Counted from the first letter of the stretch, positions 38,104-47,138 are shown. The stretch: 64,000 nt of DNA from Halocatena salina (GCF_023115355.1 NZ_CP096023.1:108316-172315); one strand, 5' to 3'. Numbers and translations are program-made. Notes: generated from the letters alone by a model not told the origin.

Positions 38104-38361
38104 CTACCTATGTGTTTTGAATACAGTCATCCAACGTTCGAACGACTCTGTTATTTCATATACTAATGGTTTTTTATTTGAACAAATTAAGTACCCGTTT
38201 ATCTCAAGTGTTTCTAATGTAGTAAGAGGTGTCGGATCTAACTGATCAACTGCCTCATGATACTCCTTCACTGTGAACCTAGTTACCTCTGGCAGAAACT
38301 CATCGGCTAGTTGGAGAGCGACCCTTTCGAGAGTCATCTCACTTTTTGATATTCGTTCCAT
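38104..38361 (-). CDS. 85-residue protein, putative target of the CreA-like guide
   Basis: Small protein (85 residues) of unknown function between cas6 and cas4. Sequence pattern: LERVALQLADEFLPEV, FTVKEYHEAVDQLD, LTTLETLEINGYLICS, LVYEITESFERWM, compatible with a small winged helix and faintly similar in spacing to the proteins at 16.8 and 27.4 kb (NGYLI/KGYLY, EITES/HITDS). The message would be leaderless: TTTTATATG lies 27 nt before the ATG. The start of that promoter is the site matched by the pseudo-spacer. It could be a protein toxin, a regulator, or the message could act as RNA; the early codons are ATG GAA CGA ATA, without paired rare codons. Codon use is AT-rich. Confidence 0.6.
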   Translation of the reverse strand: MERISKSEMTLERVALQLADEFLPEVTRFTVKEYHEAVDQLDPTPLTTLETLEINGYLICSNKKPLVYEITESFERWMTVFKTHR

Positions 38362-38368
38362 ATCTAAG

Positions 38369-38391
38369 TAGTAGGTACTTGCATATAAAAC
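38369..38391 (-). promoter_or_regulatory. promoter and putative CreA-like target site
   Basis: Plus strand 38369-38371 is TAG, one of the interference PAMs reported for haloarchaeal I-B systems. Bases 38372-38382 (TAGGTACTTGC) match the pseudo-spacer seed TAGGTTCTTGC except at position 6. The match runs up to the TATA box (TTTTATATG on the minus strand, 38391-38383) of the 85-residue gene. Bound Cascade would block that promoter. Confidence 0.7.
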
Positions 38392-38544
38392 TGTAATGTA
38401 ACTGATCGTGATGATGTACCATTGAAGTAATTTGTAATGAGGGGAATATACAAGGCAATAAACCAGTGGTGGTAGGCAATAATAATTCAGACACTATGCG
38501 TGATCATATACTAAAAGTATAGATGTGTATGTGTTGGATTCGAT

Positions 38545-39111
38545 ATGCTGGAGATGAACGAGAATAGTAACGATCCACTTGAGGAGTATATCACCGCCGA
38601 GCGTGATCCACACGCAGAACCAATACAGCGGATAACTGGTCTCATGGTACAGTATTACGAAGTTTGTAAACGGGAGCTCTGGTTTATGTCCCGAGGTATC
38701 GACATCGATCGTGGAGCCGCAAACATTCGTCGCGGGACCCACGTCGATGAGACAAGCTACCGGGATAAACGGCGATCGTTCCAAGTGAATGGACGTATCG
38801 CAATCGACGTTCTTGACTCGGGCGATATTATGGAGGTCAAAGTTTCATCAAAACTCGAAGAACCGGCACGACTTCAACTCCTGTATTATCTGTGGTACCT
38901 CGATGAAATTCTCGACATCGAACGAGAAGGCGTCCTCGCGTATCCCCGTGAACGAAAACGGGAACGAGTGACGCTCACAGCAGAAAACCGCGAGCGCATT
39001 GAATCCGTTCTCCGGGGGGTTATCGGAACCGTTGACCGGGAAACCCCACCTACTCTTGAAAAGAAGCCTGTCTGTGAAGCGTGTCTCTACCAAGATCTCT
39101 GCTGGATGTGA
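38545..39111 (+). CDS. cas4: Cas4 exonuclease, type I-B
   Basis: First gene of the I-B adaptation operon. 188 residues with Fe-S cysteines Cys41 (YEVCKRELW) and Cys177, Cys180, Cys186 (VCEACLYQDLCW). RecB motifs: GRIAIDVLD and IMEVKVSSK. Shorter than many Cas4 but complete. A second ATG 9 nt downstream is possible. cas1 follows after 6 nt. Confidence 0.94.
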   Translation: MLEMNENSNDPLEEYITAERDPHAEPIQRITGLMVQYYEVCKRELWFMSRGIDIDRGAANIRRGTHVDETSYRDKRRSFQVNGRIAIDVLDSGDIMEVKVSSKLEEPARLQLLYYLWYLDEILDIEREGVLAYPRERKRERVTLTAENRERIESVLRGVIGTVDRETPPTLEKKPVCEACLYQDLCWM

Positions 39112-39117
39112 TCTCAC

Positions 39118-40110
39118 GTGCCCAACAACCACCACATCTTTGCGGATGGAGACCTCCGTCGCAGCGAAGATACGCTCCGTATCGACAGACTTGATGGCGA
39201 ACCGAAGTATCTGGCTATCGAAAATCTCGATTCGCTCTACCTCCACGGACAGGTAACGTTCAATACGCGGGCCTTAGGACTGCTAAACGAGCATGGTGTT
39301 CCAGTCCACATCTTCGGCTGGAACGATTACTACCGCGGCTCGTACTTACCAAAGCGATCACACGTGTCCGGTAACACAGTCGTTGAACAGGTGCGAACGT
39401 ATGACGACAGAAGCCGACGTCTTGGGATTGCGACGGACATGATCGCAGCAAGCATTCACAATATGCGGGCGAATTTACGGTACTACAACACACGCGGCCA
39501 CAAGTTTACGGATGTCCTTGATGAGTTGAGTGCTCTCAAAGACCGAGCCCAAACCGAATCGAGTGTTGAGTCACTCCGTGGCGTTGAAGCCCTCGCACGA
39601 AAGGCGTATTACGGATGTTTCGATGTGATTCTCCGTGACCCGTTCGAACTCACTCGAAGAGAATACAATCCACCATCGAACGAGGCCAACGCGTTGCTCT
39701 CGTTTTTGAATGCGATGACTTACACGACATGTGTCTCTGCGATCCGCAAGACAGCACTCGATCCGACGGTTGGATTCATGCATGAACCCGGAGAGCGACG
39801 GTTCACGCTCTCGCTCGATATTGCAGACATCTTCAAACCGATTCTGGCTGATCGTGTGATGTTCCGGTTAGTTAATCGCCAACAGCTCTCGTTCGACGAT
39901 TTCGAGTCAGAACTTGACGGATGTCTTCTCACAGAAGTGGGTCGAGCGACGGTCCTCGACGAGTATGAACAAACACTCGATGAGACAGTCGAACATCCAC
40001 GACTCTCTCGACACGTGAGCTATAAAACTCTCGTGCAAACGGATGTATACAGTTTGAAAAAACATGTGTTGACTGGAGAGGACTACCACCCAACGGAGCG
40101 CTGGTGGTGA
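39118..40110 (+). CDS. cas1: Cas1 integrase, type I-B
   Basis: 330-residue integrase starting at GTG 39118. Catalytic residues: Glu157 (SLRGVEALAR), His222 (VGFMHEPGE) and Asp234/Asp237 (LSLDIADIFKP). Only distantly similar to the I-D Cas1 at 6.1-7.1 kb, as expected for a separate adaptation module. It overlaps cas2 by one base (TGATG). Confidence 0.96.
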   Translation: MPNNHHIFADGDLRRSEDTLRIDRLDGEPKYLAIENLDSLYLHGQVTFNTRALGLLNEHGVPVHIFGWNDYYRGSYLPKRSHVSGNTVVEQVRTYDDRSRRLGIATDMIAASIHNMRANLRYYNTRGHKFTDVLDELSALKDRAQTESSVESLRGVEALARKAYYGCFDVILRDPFELTRREYNPPSNEANALLSFLNAMTYTTCVSAIRKTALDPTVGFMHEPGERRFTLSLDIADIFKPILADRVMFRLVNRQQLSFDDFESELDGCLLTEVGRATVLDEYEQTLDETVEHPRLSRHVSYKTLVQTDVYSLKKHVLTGEDYHPTERWW

Positions 40111-40370
40111 TGTTCGTGCTCATCGTGTATGACGTTCCAGCTGACCGAACCAGGATCTATCGAAAACTCCTCCGAACCCGTCTAGAACACATTCAGCAGT
40201 CCGTCTTCTATGGTGATGTCACCCCTGGTCAGCTCGTCGATATCAAACACGACATCGAGGCTCAATTGAGAGACGATGATTCGGTGATTGTCTTCGAGGC
40301 AGAAACAGCTGGATTCGTTGACTACACCGCATACGGTCCCGGCGACGAGCCAGGCAGCCGCTTCACATAA
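40110..40370 (+). CDS. cas2: Cas2, type I-B
   Basis: 86 residues starting MFVLIVYDVPADRTRIYRKL, the typical Cas2 beta-1 strand with Asp and following helix. The ATG at 40110 shares its A with the cas1 stop TGA; two GTG codons just upstream are alternative starts inside cas1. It is the last cas gene before the array 4 leader. Confidence 0.95.
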   Translation: MFVLIVYDVPADRTRIYRKLLRTRLEHIQQSVFYGDVTPGQLVDIKHDIEAQLRDDDSVIVFEAETAGFVDYTAYGPGDEPGSRFT

Positions 40371-40470
40371 CTTCCATCGACCCCCCGGGGGTGTCCCAGC
40401 ATTGAGGGTCGACGGAAACATTTGTATGAGATTCCCTACTAGAGCCTACATGGCCGCCATATCGGCCATG
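40371..40470 (+). promoter_or_regulatory. leader of I-B array 4
   Basis: One hundred bases between cas2 and array 4, matching the array 3 leader inverted (CCCCCCGGGGG, GGGTCGACGGAAACA, ATGAGAT, CATGGCCG-type words). It has ATCGACCC at about 40,380 facing GGGTCGAC (40406-40413) and, near the first repeat, CATGGCCGCCATATCGGCCATG, an imperfect palindrome. Confidence 0.8.
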
Positions 40471-42829
40471 GTTACAGCAGGACCTAGACGGGTTGAAGCG
40501 CGCTCGGGCGGTTCATCGAGGACTCTTTCGTGTCGTTACAGCAGGACCTAGACGGGTTGAAGCTTGCAGAATCAGACAGTCCTCAAACGCCGCGAGTCGG
40601 GTTACAGCAGGACCTAGACGGGTTGAAGCTATAGAAATCGCGTGCGACGACTTTCCGCATGATCAGTTACAGCAGGACCTAGACGGGTTGAAGCAGCCAC
40701 AGGATATCTCGGGGAGGGGGGACGTTGCTGTGTTACAGCAGGACCTAGACGGGTTGAAGCCCATCGAGGATTCGGCGAGGTCCGAGGCTGTCGAGTTACA
40801 GCAGGACCTAGACGGGTTGAAGCTCCATGCCGCCCGATCGGCGTTCTTTGGCGAACGGTTACAGCAGGACCTAGACGGGTTGAAGCAGCATCTTCGACTG
40901 CCGTTATCATTGCTCCAAGATGGTTACAGCAGGACCTAGACGGGTTGAAGCGCCCCCTTCTGAGTGTGTGGGGGTATGAACCCCCCAGTTACAGCAGGAC
41001 CTAGACGGGTTGAAGCGCGTTTCCACTCGGTGCGTGATCTCGCAAATCTCACGGTTACAGCAGGACCTAGACGGGTTGAAGCCAACGGCGGAAGCGCGGC
41101 GGCTATCGCTCGTGCGAGTTACAGCAGGACCTAGACGGGTTGAAGCAGCCGATCGTGACCTGATTTCGTCCACCGCTCGTTACAGCAGGACCTAGACGGG
41201 TTGAAGCAATCGTTGTGGTATCCGTGTTCCTTGTGATGACATCGTTACAGCAGGACCTAGACGGGTTGAAGCGGTGGTTGAGGAGGGCCTGGTTGAGAAG
41301 GGAAAGCAGTTACAGCAGGACCTAGACGGGTTGAAGCCCAGCGTGGCGGTTATTCCACGCAATCTCTATGCCACAGTTACAGCAGGACCTAGACGGGTTG
41401 AAGCGGCGAAACGACCGGGAACAGCGCTCGTGTCTGTTGCAGTTACAGCAGGACCTAGACGGGTTGAAGCGATAGAAGGTCGACCGTCTGACCTTCGCCG
41501 TCGTCGTTACAGCAGGACCTAGACGGGTTGAAGCGATCCGCTGGTGATGTTGACGGTGCAATCAAGATTGCGTTACAGCAGGACCTAGACGGGTTGAAGC
41601 GAACATCGGAGATACGAACACACCAACAGAACGGAGTTACAGCAGGACCTAGACGGGTTGAAGCAAAGATGAATGACGGTGAAAACGACGGGCAACAGGC
41701 GTTACAGCAGGACCTAGACGGGTTGAAGCGTTCACGCTGGCACCGATCGGGAGCGGTTGCGAATCGTTACAGCAGGACCTAGACGGGTTGAAGCCTCCGT
41801 GCGCTCCGGTTTTTCGACGGCTCCGCGAATCGTTACAGCAGGACCTAGACGGGTTGAAGCGATGCCCCACCTTGGGGAGTTCCGGAGCTATCGTAGTTAC
41901 AGCAGGACCTAGACGGGTTGAAGCGAGATGAAAAGGAGATCGATGACTTGCATGATCCGCGTTACAGCAGGACCTAGACGGGTTGAAGCAACGATTTTGA
42001 GGATGATAAAGTCGAAGAGGCAACGTTACAGCAGGACCTAGACGGGTTGAAGCCCCTAGAACTGATGAACGAATTGCTGAAACCGTTGCGTTACAGCAGG
42101 ACCTAGACGGGTTGAAGCACAATGCAGGCACGGATTGATCTAGGCATATATAGCGGTTACAGCAGGACCTAGACGGGTTGAAGCGCCCAGTCGACGTGCT
42201 CGGCGTCGATCGGATGGTGTTACAGCAGGACCTAGACGGGTTGAAGCTCTCCAAGAGCCGAGAGTGCGAACCCCGGGAGTTCCTCGTTACAGCAGGACCT
42301 AGACGGGTTGAAGCAGCGACAGATGAGGATGGAAGCAGAAAACGAGGTCGGTTACAGCAGGACCTAGACGGGTTGAAGCGGCTTCAGATCGTGCTCCGTG
42401 AAGATCAGATGGCCGGTTACAGCAGGACCTAGACGGGTTGAAGCCCCATCATCATGGACGAAATAGACGATATCCACACTGTTACAGCAGGACCTAGACG
42501 GGTTGAAGCGCCATTTCATCCAACGTCAAGTAGCGGACAGCACGCGTTACAGCAGGACCTAGACGGGTTGAAGCGTCGTTGCGCCTCGGATCAAGAACGA
42601 CTGATTTCGGTTACAGCAGGACCTAGACGGGTTGAAGCTTAACTAGTTCCTCGCAACCCCCCCGCCAACAGCGTTACAGCAGGACCTAGACGGGTTGAAG
42701 CCCTCTCATCGTCTTTATATCGAACTTTCGATTCCGGTTACAGCAGGACCTAGACAGGTTGAAGCGCTCATCAGGTACTCCTCTTCTCGGCCGAGTTGTA
42801 TTACGGAGGAACCCTAGTTGGGTCGAAGC
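40471..42829 (+). CRISPR. type I-B CRISPR array 4, 36 repeats plus a degenerate end
   Basis: Thirty-six 29-nt repeats, transcribed rightward, starting GTTACAGCAGGACCTAGAC and ending GGGTTGAAGC. They differ from array 3 by loss of one C in the ACCCTAG/ACCTAG stretch in every copy. First repeat 40471-40499; last regular copy 42737-42765 (one change). A degenerate terminal copy at 42800-42829 (ATTACGGAGGAACCCTAGTT, then GGGTCGAAGC) has the 30-nt spacing of array 3, so the shorter form is derived. Spacers are 34-38 nt. Confidence 0.98.
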
Positions 42830-42851
42830 TTGGCGAACGGCATCAGGACTG

Positions 42852-43154
42852 TCACTCAGATGTGTCGCTCTCGTCAGCAGACGAGAGCCGCTGGGACAAC
42901 CGATCAAAGCGATCGCGGACCTGATGAGTGCGCCGCTCGGTCTCTGTCTTCTCATACGACGCGTTACGCAGTTCACCGGCTTCGAGCTCGATCAGGAGCA
43001 CGGCATCGACGTGCTGGCCCGCCTCCGGCAGCACAGCCCGATCAACGACGACCTCGCCACAGGGGGCGCCGTCCTCGTCCTCGACGAGCAGAACGGCCTG
43101 GTTGGCTTCGAAGCGATCTATCACTGCTGTGTACGTGCCATCGTCGAATGTCAT
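42852..43154 (-). CDS. DUF3006-like small protein (module 1)
   Basis: 100 residues: a small beta-barrel-like N-terminal half (TYTAVIDRFEANQAVLLVED, then GEVVVDRAVLPEAGQHVDAV) and a charged helical tail. This matches the DUF3006 pattern found next to ComEC-like MBL hydrolases. It overlaps the MBL gene (ATGA at 43,151-43,154), so the two are coupled. Function unknown. Confidence 0.75.
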   Translation of the reverse strand: MTFDDGTYTAVIDRFEANQAVLLVEDEDGAPCGEVVVDRAVLPEAGQHVDAVLLIELEAGELRNASYEKTETERRTHQVRDRFDRLSQRLSSADESDTSE

Positions 43155-44539
43155 GAGTAGTCCTCCTCCAGAACCGTGGTCCCAGTTGTATCCCGTACGA
43201 TCACGGTATCACCGGCGTTGTTCCACACCGGCTGGGTCGACCCCCAGTACAGGTCGGTTGCCGAATCCGACCCCCTCCCCGTGTGGAGTGTAAGTTCATC
43301 GCCGGGATCAAGCATGGTGCCGTCTGGGAACGTGTATGTCGCTCCTGCGTCATCAGCGACCGTCCAGCCGGAGAGATCGAGGGGTTGGTCACCCATATGC
43401 TCGAAGGTAACGTACTCGTCGTTCAAATTCTCCCGGTCGTCTCCCGCTGCATCAGCGTTGATCTCTGTGATCGAGAGCGTTTCATGACCAGTGTCGGTCT
43501 CGGGTCCGCTATCGGGTCCAGCAGGGGAGTTCGCCTTGCCTGTCGAGAGCGCAATGACTGTACGGGGTTTCACGGGCTCGTTCGCCTCTGGTTCGATCGG
43601 CTCGCCCTTTCGGAGCCGAGCTGACTCCGTCGGTGCCTCCCGTTGGGTGGCGATTGTGAGCGCGGATCCGTTGCTGTGCATCACAATATCCCCGTGCGTT
43701 CCGGTCCAATATGTCGGGATGGCACGGGCAGCGAGCCGGGCTAATACTTCCTCGTGTGGATGACCGTATTGGGAATCATACGGACTAGAGATGACCGTGA
43801 CGGCCGGGGTTGTCGCATCGAGCAGTGCGGCACTCGAACTGGAGTTGCTTCCGTGATGGCCCGCTAACAGGGCCGAGACGTTCATCGAGTTCCCATACTC
43901 GTTGACGAGATATTCCTCGCCAGCCTCGGCCGCATCACCTGGGAAGAGAAAGCCAGCCTGACCGTGTTCGACCTGCAAGACGATGCTGTTCTCATTCGGC
44001 TCCTCGTTGGCCAGATACGGCTCGGGCGGACTGAGAACGCGGACGTCGGCCCCAGCGAACGGAAGTTCATCGCCAGCTCGGGTCTGGTACAGTTGGACAT
44101 CGTATGTCTCGATCGCATCAAGGTAGCGGTCGTAGGTCCGGGTGGTAGCCGGTACCCCAGGATCGTACACCGCACCGATGCCGTCGGCTTCTTCTTCGAA
44201 GTACTCGATGACAGCTGCCTGCCCACCGATGTGATCCGAATCAGGGTGGGTTGACACCAGATGATCGATTCGGGCGATGCCGTTCGCTCGGAGATAGTCG
44301 AGGACGTGGTCCCCATCGTCCTGCCAATCGCCCGAATCGATCAGGATTGTCTCGTTGGCTTCCTTAATGAGTGTGCTGGTCCCAAGCCCCGTGTTGATGT
44401 AGTGAATCGAAAGCCCGTCGGGAATAGATGGCTGCTCTGGGGTCGGTGTGCCATCCACTGGGCCGTTCGTACACCCTGCGAGGACGAGAATGAATACGAG
44501 CGTGAGCGCGAGAAGCGTTTTTCTCTGCATACTATTCAT
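43151..44539 (-). CDS. secreted lipoprotein MBL-fold hydrolase with lamin-tail domain (module 1)
   Basis: 462-residue ComEC/Rec2-like metallo-beta-lactamase-fold hydrolase, probably exported and lipid-anchored: an N-terminal hydrophobic segment ends in a lipobox (LVLAGC). Metal ligands: STHPDSDHIGG (about 96-106), FLFPGDAAEAGE and AGHHGSNSSS. The last about 110 residues (LSITEINADAAGDDRENLND, then LSGWTVADDAGATYTFPDG) form a lamin-tail (LTD) domain. Substrate unknown; extracellular DNA or a nucleotide is plausible from the family. Start at ATG 44539 (a second ATG 9 nt later). Confidence 0.85.
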   Translation of the reverse strand: MNSMQRKTLLALTLVFILVLAGCTNGPVDGTPTPEQPSIPDGLSIHYINTGLGTSTLIKEANETILIDSGDWQDDGDHVLDYLRANGIARIDHLVSTHPDSDHIGGQAAVIEYFEEEADGIGAVYDPGVPATTRTYDRYLDAIETYDVQLYQTRAGDELPFAGADVRVLSPPEPYLANEEPNENSIVLQVEHGQAGFLFPGDAAEAGEEYLVNEYGNSMNVSALLAGHHGSNSSSSAALLDATTPAVTVISSPYDSQYGHPHEEVLARLAARAIPTYWTGTHGDIVMHSNGSALTIATQREAPTESARLRKGEPIEPEANEPVKPRTVIALSTGKANSPAGPDSGPETDTGHETLSITEINADAAGDDRENLNDEYVTFEHMGDQPLDLSGWTVADDAGATYTFPDGTMLDPGDELTLHTGRGSDSATDLYWGSTQPVWNNAGDTVIVRDTTGTTVLEEDYS

Positions 44540-44752
44540 TTCATCCTATGCAGTAAGTATAATGACATCGATGGAGAACCCACGGCCAACGCATCGAAGA
44601 TTTCGAGAAAAGGCCACACAGGAGTCCTCCTCGTCTTCGTGCATAACAATTGATAGCACGATAAGAGCCTTGATTAACTACGCATTCGAACATTGCTATC
44701 CGTCGTCGTGAGGGGGAATCTGCCTTCAATAGTCATACACCTGCGCCCACCG

Positions 44753-44908
44753 GACCGCACAAGCATCCACCAGCTGCCTCCCGGTACTGCTGATCGGTAC
44801 TCACTCCGTGTTGGAGATGACCACGTAATCATCGACCGGCAGCGCAGCGAGATGCCCGAGGTACTATTTGTTCGGCAAGTGGAACATCAGCGAAATGTCT
44901 ACGAATAA
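44753..44908 (+). pseudogene. C-terminal gene fragment
   Basis: A frame reading RTSIHQLPPGTADRYSLRVG, then DDHVIIDRQRSEMPEVLFVR and stop looks coding but has no credible start. The DNA upstream (44,540-44,752) and downstream to 45,225 holds no other gene I can defend. Family unknown. Confidence 0.3.
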
Positions 44909-45225
44909 CGGGGCCTCTATCAACAGGAATGGATTCCCGTCAGTACCGATGAAGCGACCAAGAGAACGGAGGTCCCACGGGGCCAGAGCCCGCGATTGTG
45001 GTTTGACATCGAAAATTTATATATCATGCTACTATGTGCTTTGTAGACTGGTCTGTTCGATAGGTATTTCGCCGTCAATGGAACGAAAGCAGGGCTTTGT
45101 CCTTAGTCAACAATCGGTGGATTGACTCTCCCGGTTCTAGTGAAACATCTATACGAATAGTGAGTGCCGGACCCACAGGTGAGGGTGCACAAATGACTTC
45201 ATAGGTGCCTGTGACAAACGACGTA

Positions 45226-45561
45226 ATGACATTACGAGCGGTTCTGTTCGACCTTGATCCAACTCTCTGTGTCCCTCGTCGTTCACCCGATGCCATGGTT
45301 GCAGAAGCATTTGATCGAGCGAACGTCGAACCGTACTGCACTGCTGCCGACCTCGGTGCAGTTGAGAGTGAGGGTCTTGCAGCGGCCGCCAGCAATGAAC
45401 TCGACTACTATACGCTCTCTTTCGAAGCCGCTGCCGTCCTTGAAAATCTCCTCTCCGGTCTCTTTGTCGTGGATCTAGCAGATACGAGACTGACAAGCCA
45501 GACAAAACAGACGAACCGTCCAAACCATCCAAATCGAAAGGCAGCGATAAGAAATGTATGA
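45226..45561 (+). pseudogene. truncated HAD-like hydrolase
   Basis: The start MTLRAVLFDLDPTLCVPRR carries HAD motif I (DLDPT, usually DLDGT) and a cap-like helix (DAMVAEAFDRANVEPYC). After about 45 residues the sequence no longer fits a HAD protein and ends in a Lys/Asn-rich tail (QTKQTNRPNHPNRKAAIRN), as after an internal deletion. Motifs II-IV are missing, so it should be inactive. Confidence 0.5.
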
Positions 45562-45794
45562 AAGCTGAACAGGTCGAGACCTACATGTGCCTTCCTGACT
45601 CGTTCATCAACCCTCGCGTATCAATTCAAGATCCCGCGCGTCTCGACGAGGACGATCACCTGATTATCGACACCGAGAGCACACGGATGATCATTGATCC
45701 TGAGTTCGAAAAATCCGGAGGTGATCGTCACTCAGAGGTCGCTTGTTCCCAGACCCACCGTGTATGGCACGCTCACAAACACTTGTACTCTTAG
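45558..45794 (+). CDS. hypothetical small ORF, possibly a remnant
   Basis: 78 codons overlapping the end of the HAD remnant (ATGA). The first part (VETYMCLPDSFINPRVSIQD, then LIIDTESTRMIIDPEFEKSG) looks protein-like; the end (SQTHRVWHAHKHLYS) less so. No family recognised. Confidence 0.3.
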   Translation: MKAEQVETYMCLPDSFINPRVSIQDPARLDEDDHLIIDTESTRMIIDPEFEKSGGDRHSEVACSQTHRVWHAHKHLYS

Positions 45795-45840
45795 GCTGTG
45801 AAAATTGAAACTGCTATATATTTCATTTCCAGATAATAAT

Positions 45841-46104
45841 TCAGCTAGCCCCAGGAAGTTGTAAAGTCAATGATCTATGTATTATATAGATACCAAATAT
45901 CATTATTACCATCCAGATTATAATTTGGGTGGCTGTTCTTGTTGTTAGTTGTTCCTCATTCCTGTTTCCCACTATTTGGACAACATTAGAATGATATATT
46001 ATGAAACTACCAAGTAATGTAATTATTAGTCCAATCCCACCCATGCGTTCTATAAAATTCAGATAGAGGCCTAAAGCGGTGAGATCACCTGTTAGTTCAA
46101 TCAT
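45841..46104 (-). CDS. small membrane protein
   Basis: 87 residues in AT-rich DNA, with two hydrophobic segments (GLIITLLGSFIIYHSNVVQI, about 24-43, and IIIWMVIMIFGIYIIH, about 61-76). Function unknown. Composition differs from neighbours. Confidence 0.45.
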   Translation of the reverse strand: MIELTGDLTALGLYLNFIERMGGIGLIITLLGSFIIYHSNVVQIVGNRNEEQLTTRTATQIIIWMVIMIFGIYIIHRSLTLQLPGAS

Positions 46105-46317
46105 GTAGTTGATATTTAATATCTGTTATTACATATACCTTCTGGTATAGATGTCAAAAAAGATTCTTTATGTCACATCACCTAATAATAGATATAAGAT
46201 ATATTTTATTATAATTTATAAAACAACTTAGAAGATATAATATTTATCTATATCTTTTTCTAATCTAGTTTTATATAGTTTCTACTAACATTTTTCAAAT
46301 ATATTCCTAAATATTGA
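46105..46317. other. AT-rich intergenic
   Basis: Very AT-rich stretch (repeated ATATA words at 46,190-46,310). No gene seen. Confidence 0.4.
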
Positions 46318-46617
46318 ACTTTTGGTAGCTCATTACAATATCGTGGAAACGACGAACTATCTGAACTGGATTTCCAAAACTTAGTTGGACGCGTTGGGCG
46401 GGTAGATTCGAGATTATATGGAGCGATTTACTGTGTTGAGGCAGAAGATGAGGAGTGGGTCGATGAGAAACTGGAGGGTAATACAGAGGAAACTGTCGAA
46501 CCAGCGACTAGCAAGGCCACAGATTGTCCGGATGAGCTCTTAGAATCTCTTCGGAGTGATGATCTTCGGCAGCTAGAGGATAATTCTCTCCGGTACACCT
46601 CTTCGAAACCAAACTGA
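46318..46617 (+). pseudogene. helicase C-terminal fragment
   Basis: An open frame without a start begins after a TGA. It includes ELDFQNLVGRVGR, the motif VI region of SF2 (DEAD/DEAH-type) helicases, then AIYCVEAEDEEWVDEKL and a less conserved tail. The N-terminal helicase core is gone. The stop overlaps the start of the next ORF (TGATG), so the two were an operon. Confidence 0.55.
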
Positions 46618-46946
46618 TGCTCACCGTCGTTGAGTTCTACGAGTGTTACTACACCTGGCGTATCCTTGCCGAGAACCACATCGGAATTACACTCGATGAG
46701 TTACTAAACATCTCCCAACCTGAAGAACAGCCATCAGAGATCTTCACAGGGATGCTCTCGCTGGATAGTGAACGATGCGAAACCATGCTGTCGATAATGG
46801 AACTCTACATCGACGCCTATGAGGATGTCCTGACGTCCCTGGCAGAACACCTCGGAGAGAAGTTGCCAGAAGGAGTGACAAACATCGATACCCGCGCTGA
46901 GAAGAACGCCGAGCAACTGGCGACTGAAATTTCCTGTCCGCTCTAG
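46617..46946 (+). CDS. hypothetical protein coupled to the lost helicase
   Basis: 109 residues, acidic and helical (ILAENHIGITLDELLNISQP, then MLSIMELYIDAYEDVLTSLA). No family recognised. It overlaps the helicase remnant, so it was probably the partner gene of a two-gene helicase system, possibly a defence system; that is inference from context. Confidence 0.45.
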   Translation: MLTVVEFYECYYTWRILAENHIGITLDELLNISQPEEQPSEIFTGMLSLDSERCETMLSIMELYIDAYEDVLTSLAEHLGEKLPEGVTNIDTRAEKNAEQLATEISCPL

Positions 46947-47138
46947 ACCAGAGAACAGTCTTTCCTGTGGCTGATTTCAATATACAGTTTCCTACGAGTG
47001 CCTGAAGCTCAGTCGAGCGGCGAACGTCCCCAGTATCGGTCATAGAGCGTTGTGAACGTGTGCGTGGGGGAACACCTCGGGAGAGCGTTCCGCTGCCAAC
47101 GGAGTGAGCAATTCGTGTCGACTGCCGTCGCACGGCTG

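Noticed and set aside
44868..45125. 85-codon plus-strand frame
   Set aside because: Runs through unrelated coding-like frames and ends in AT-rich sequence; no motif.
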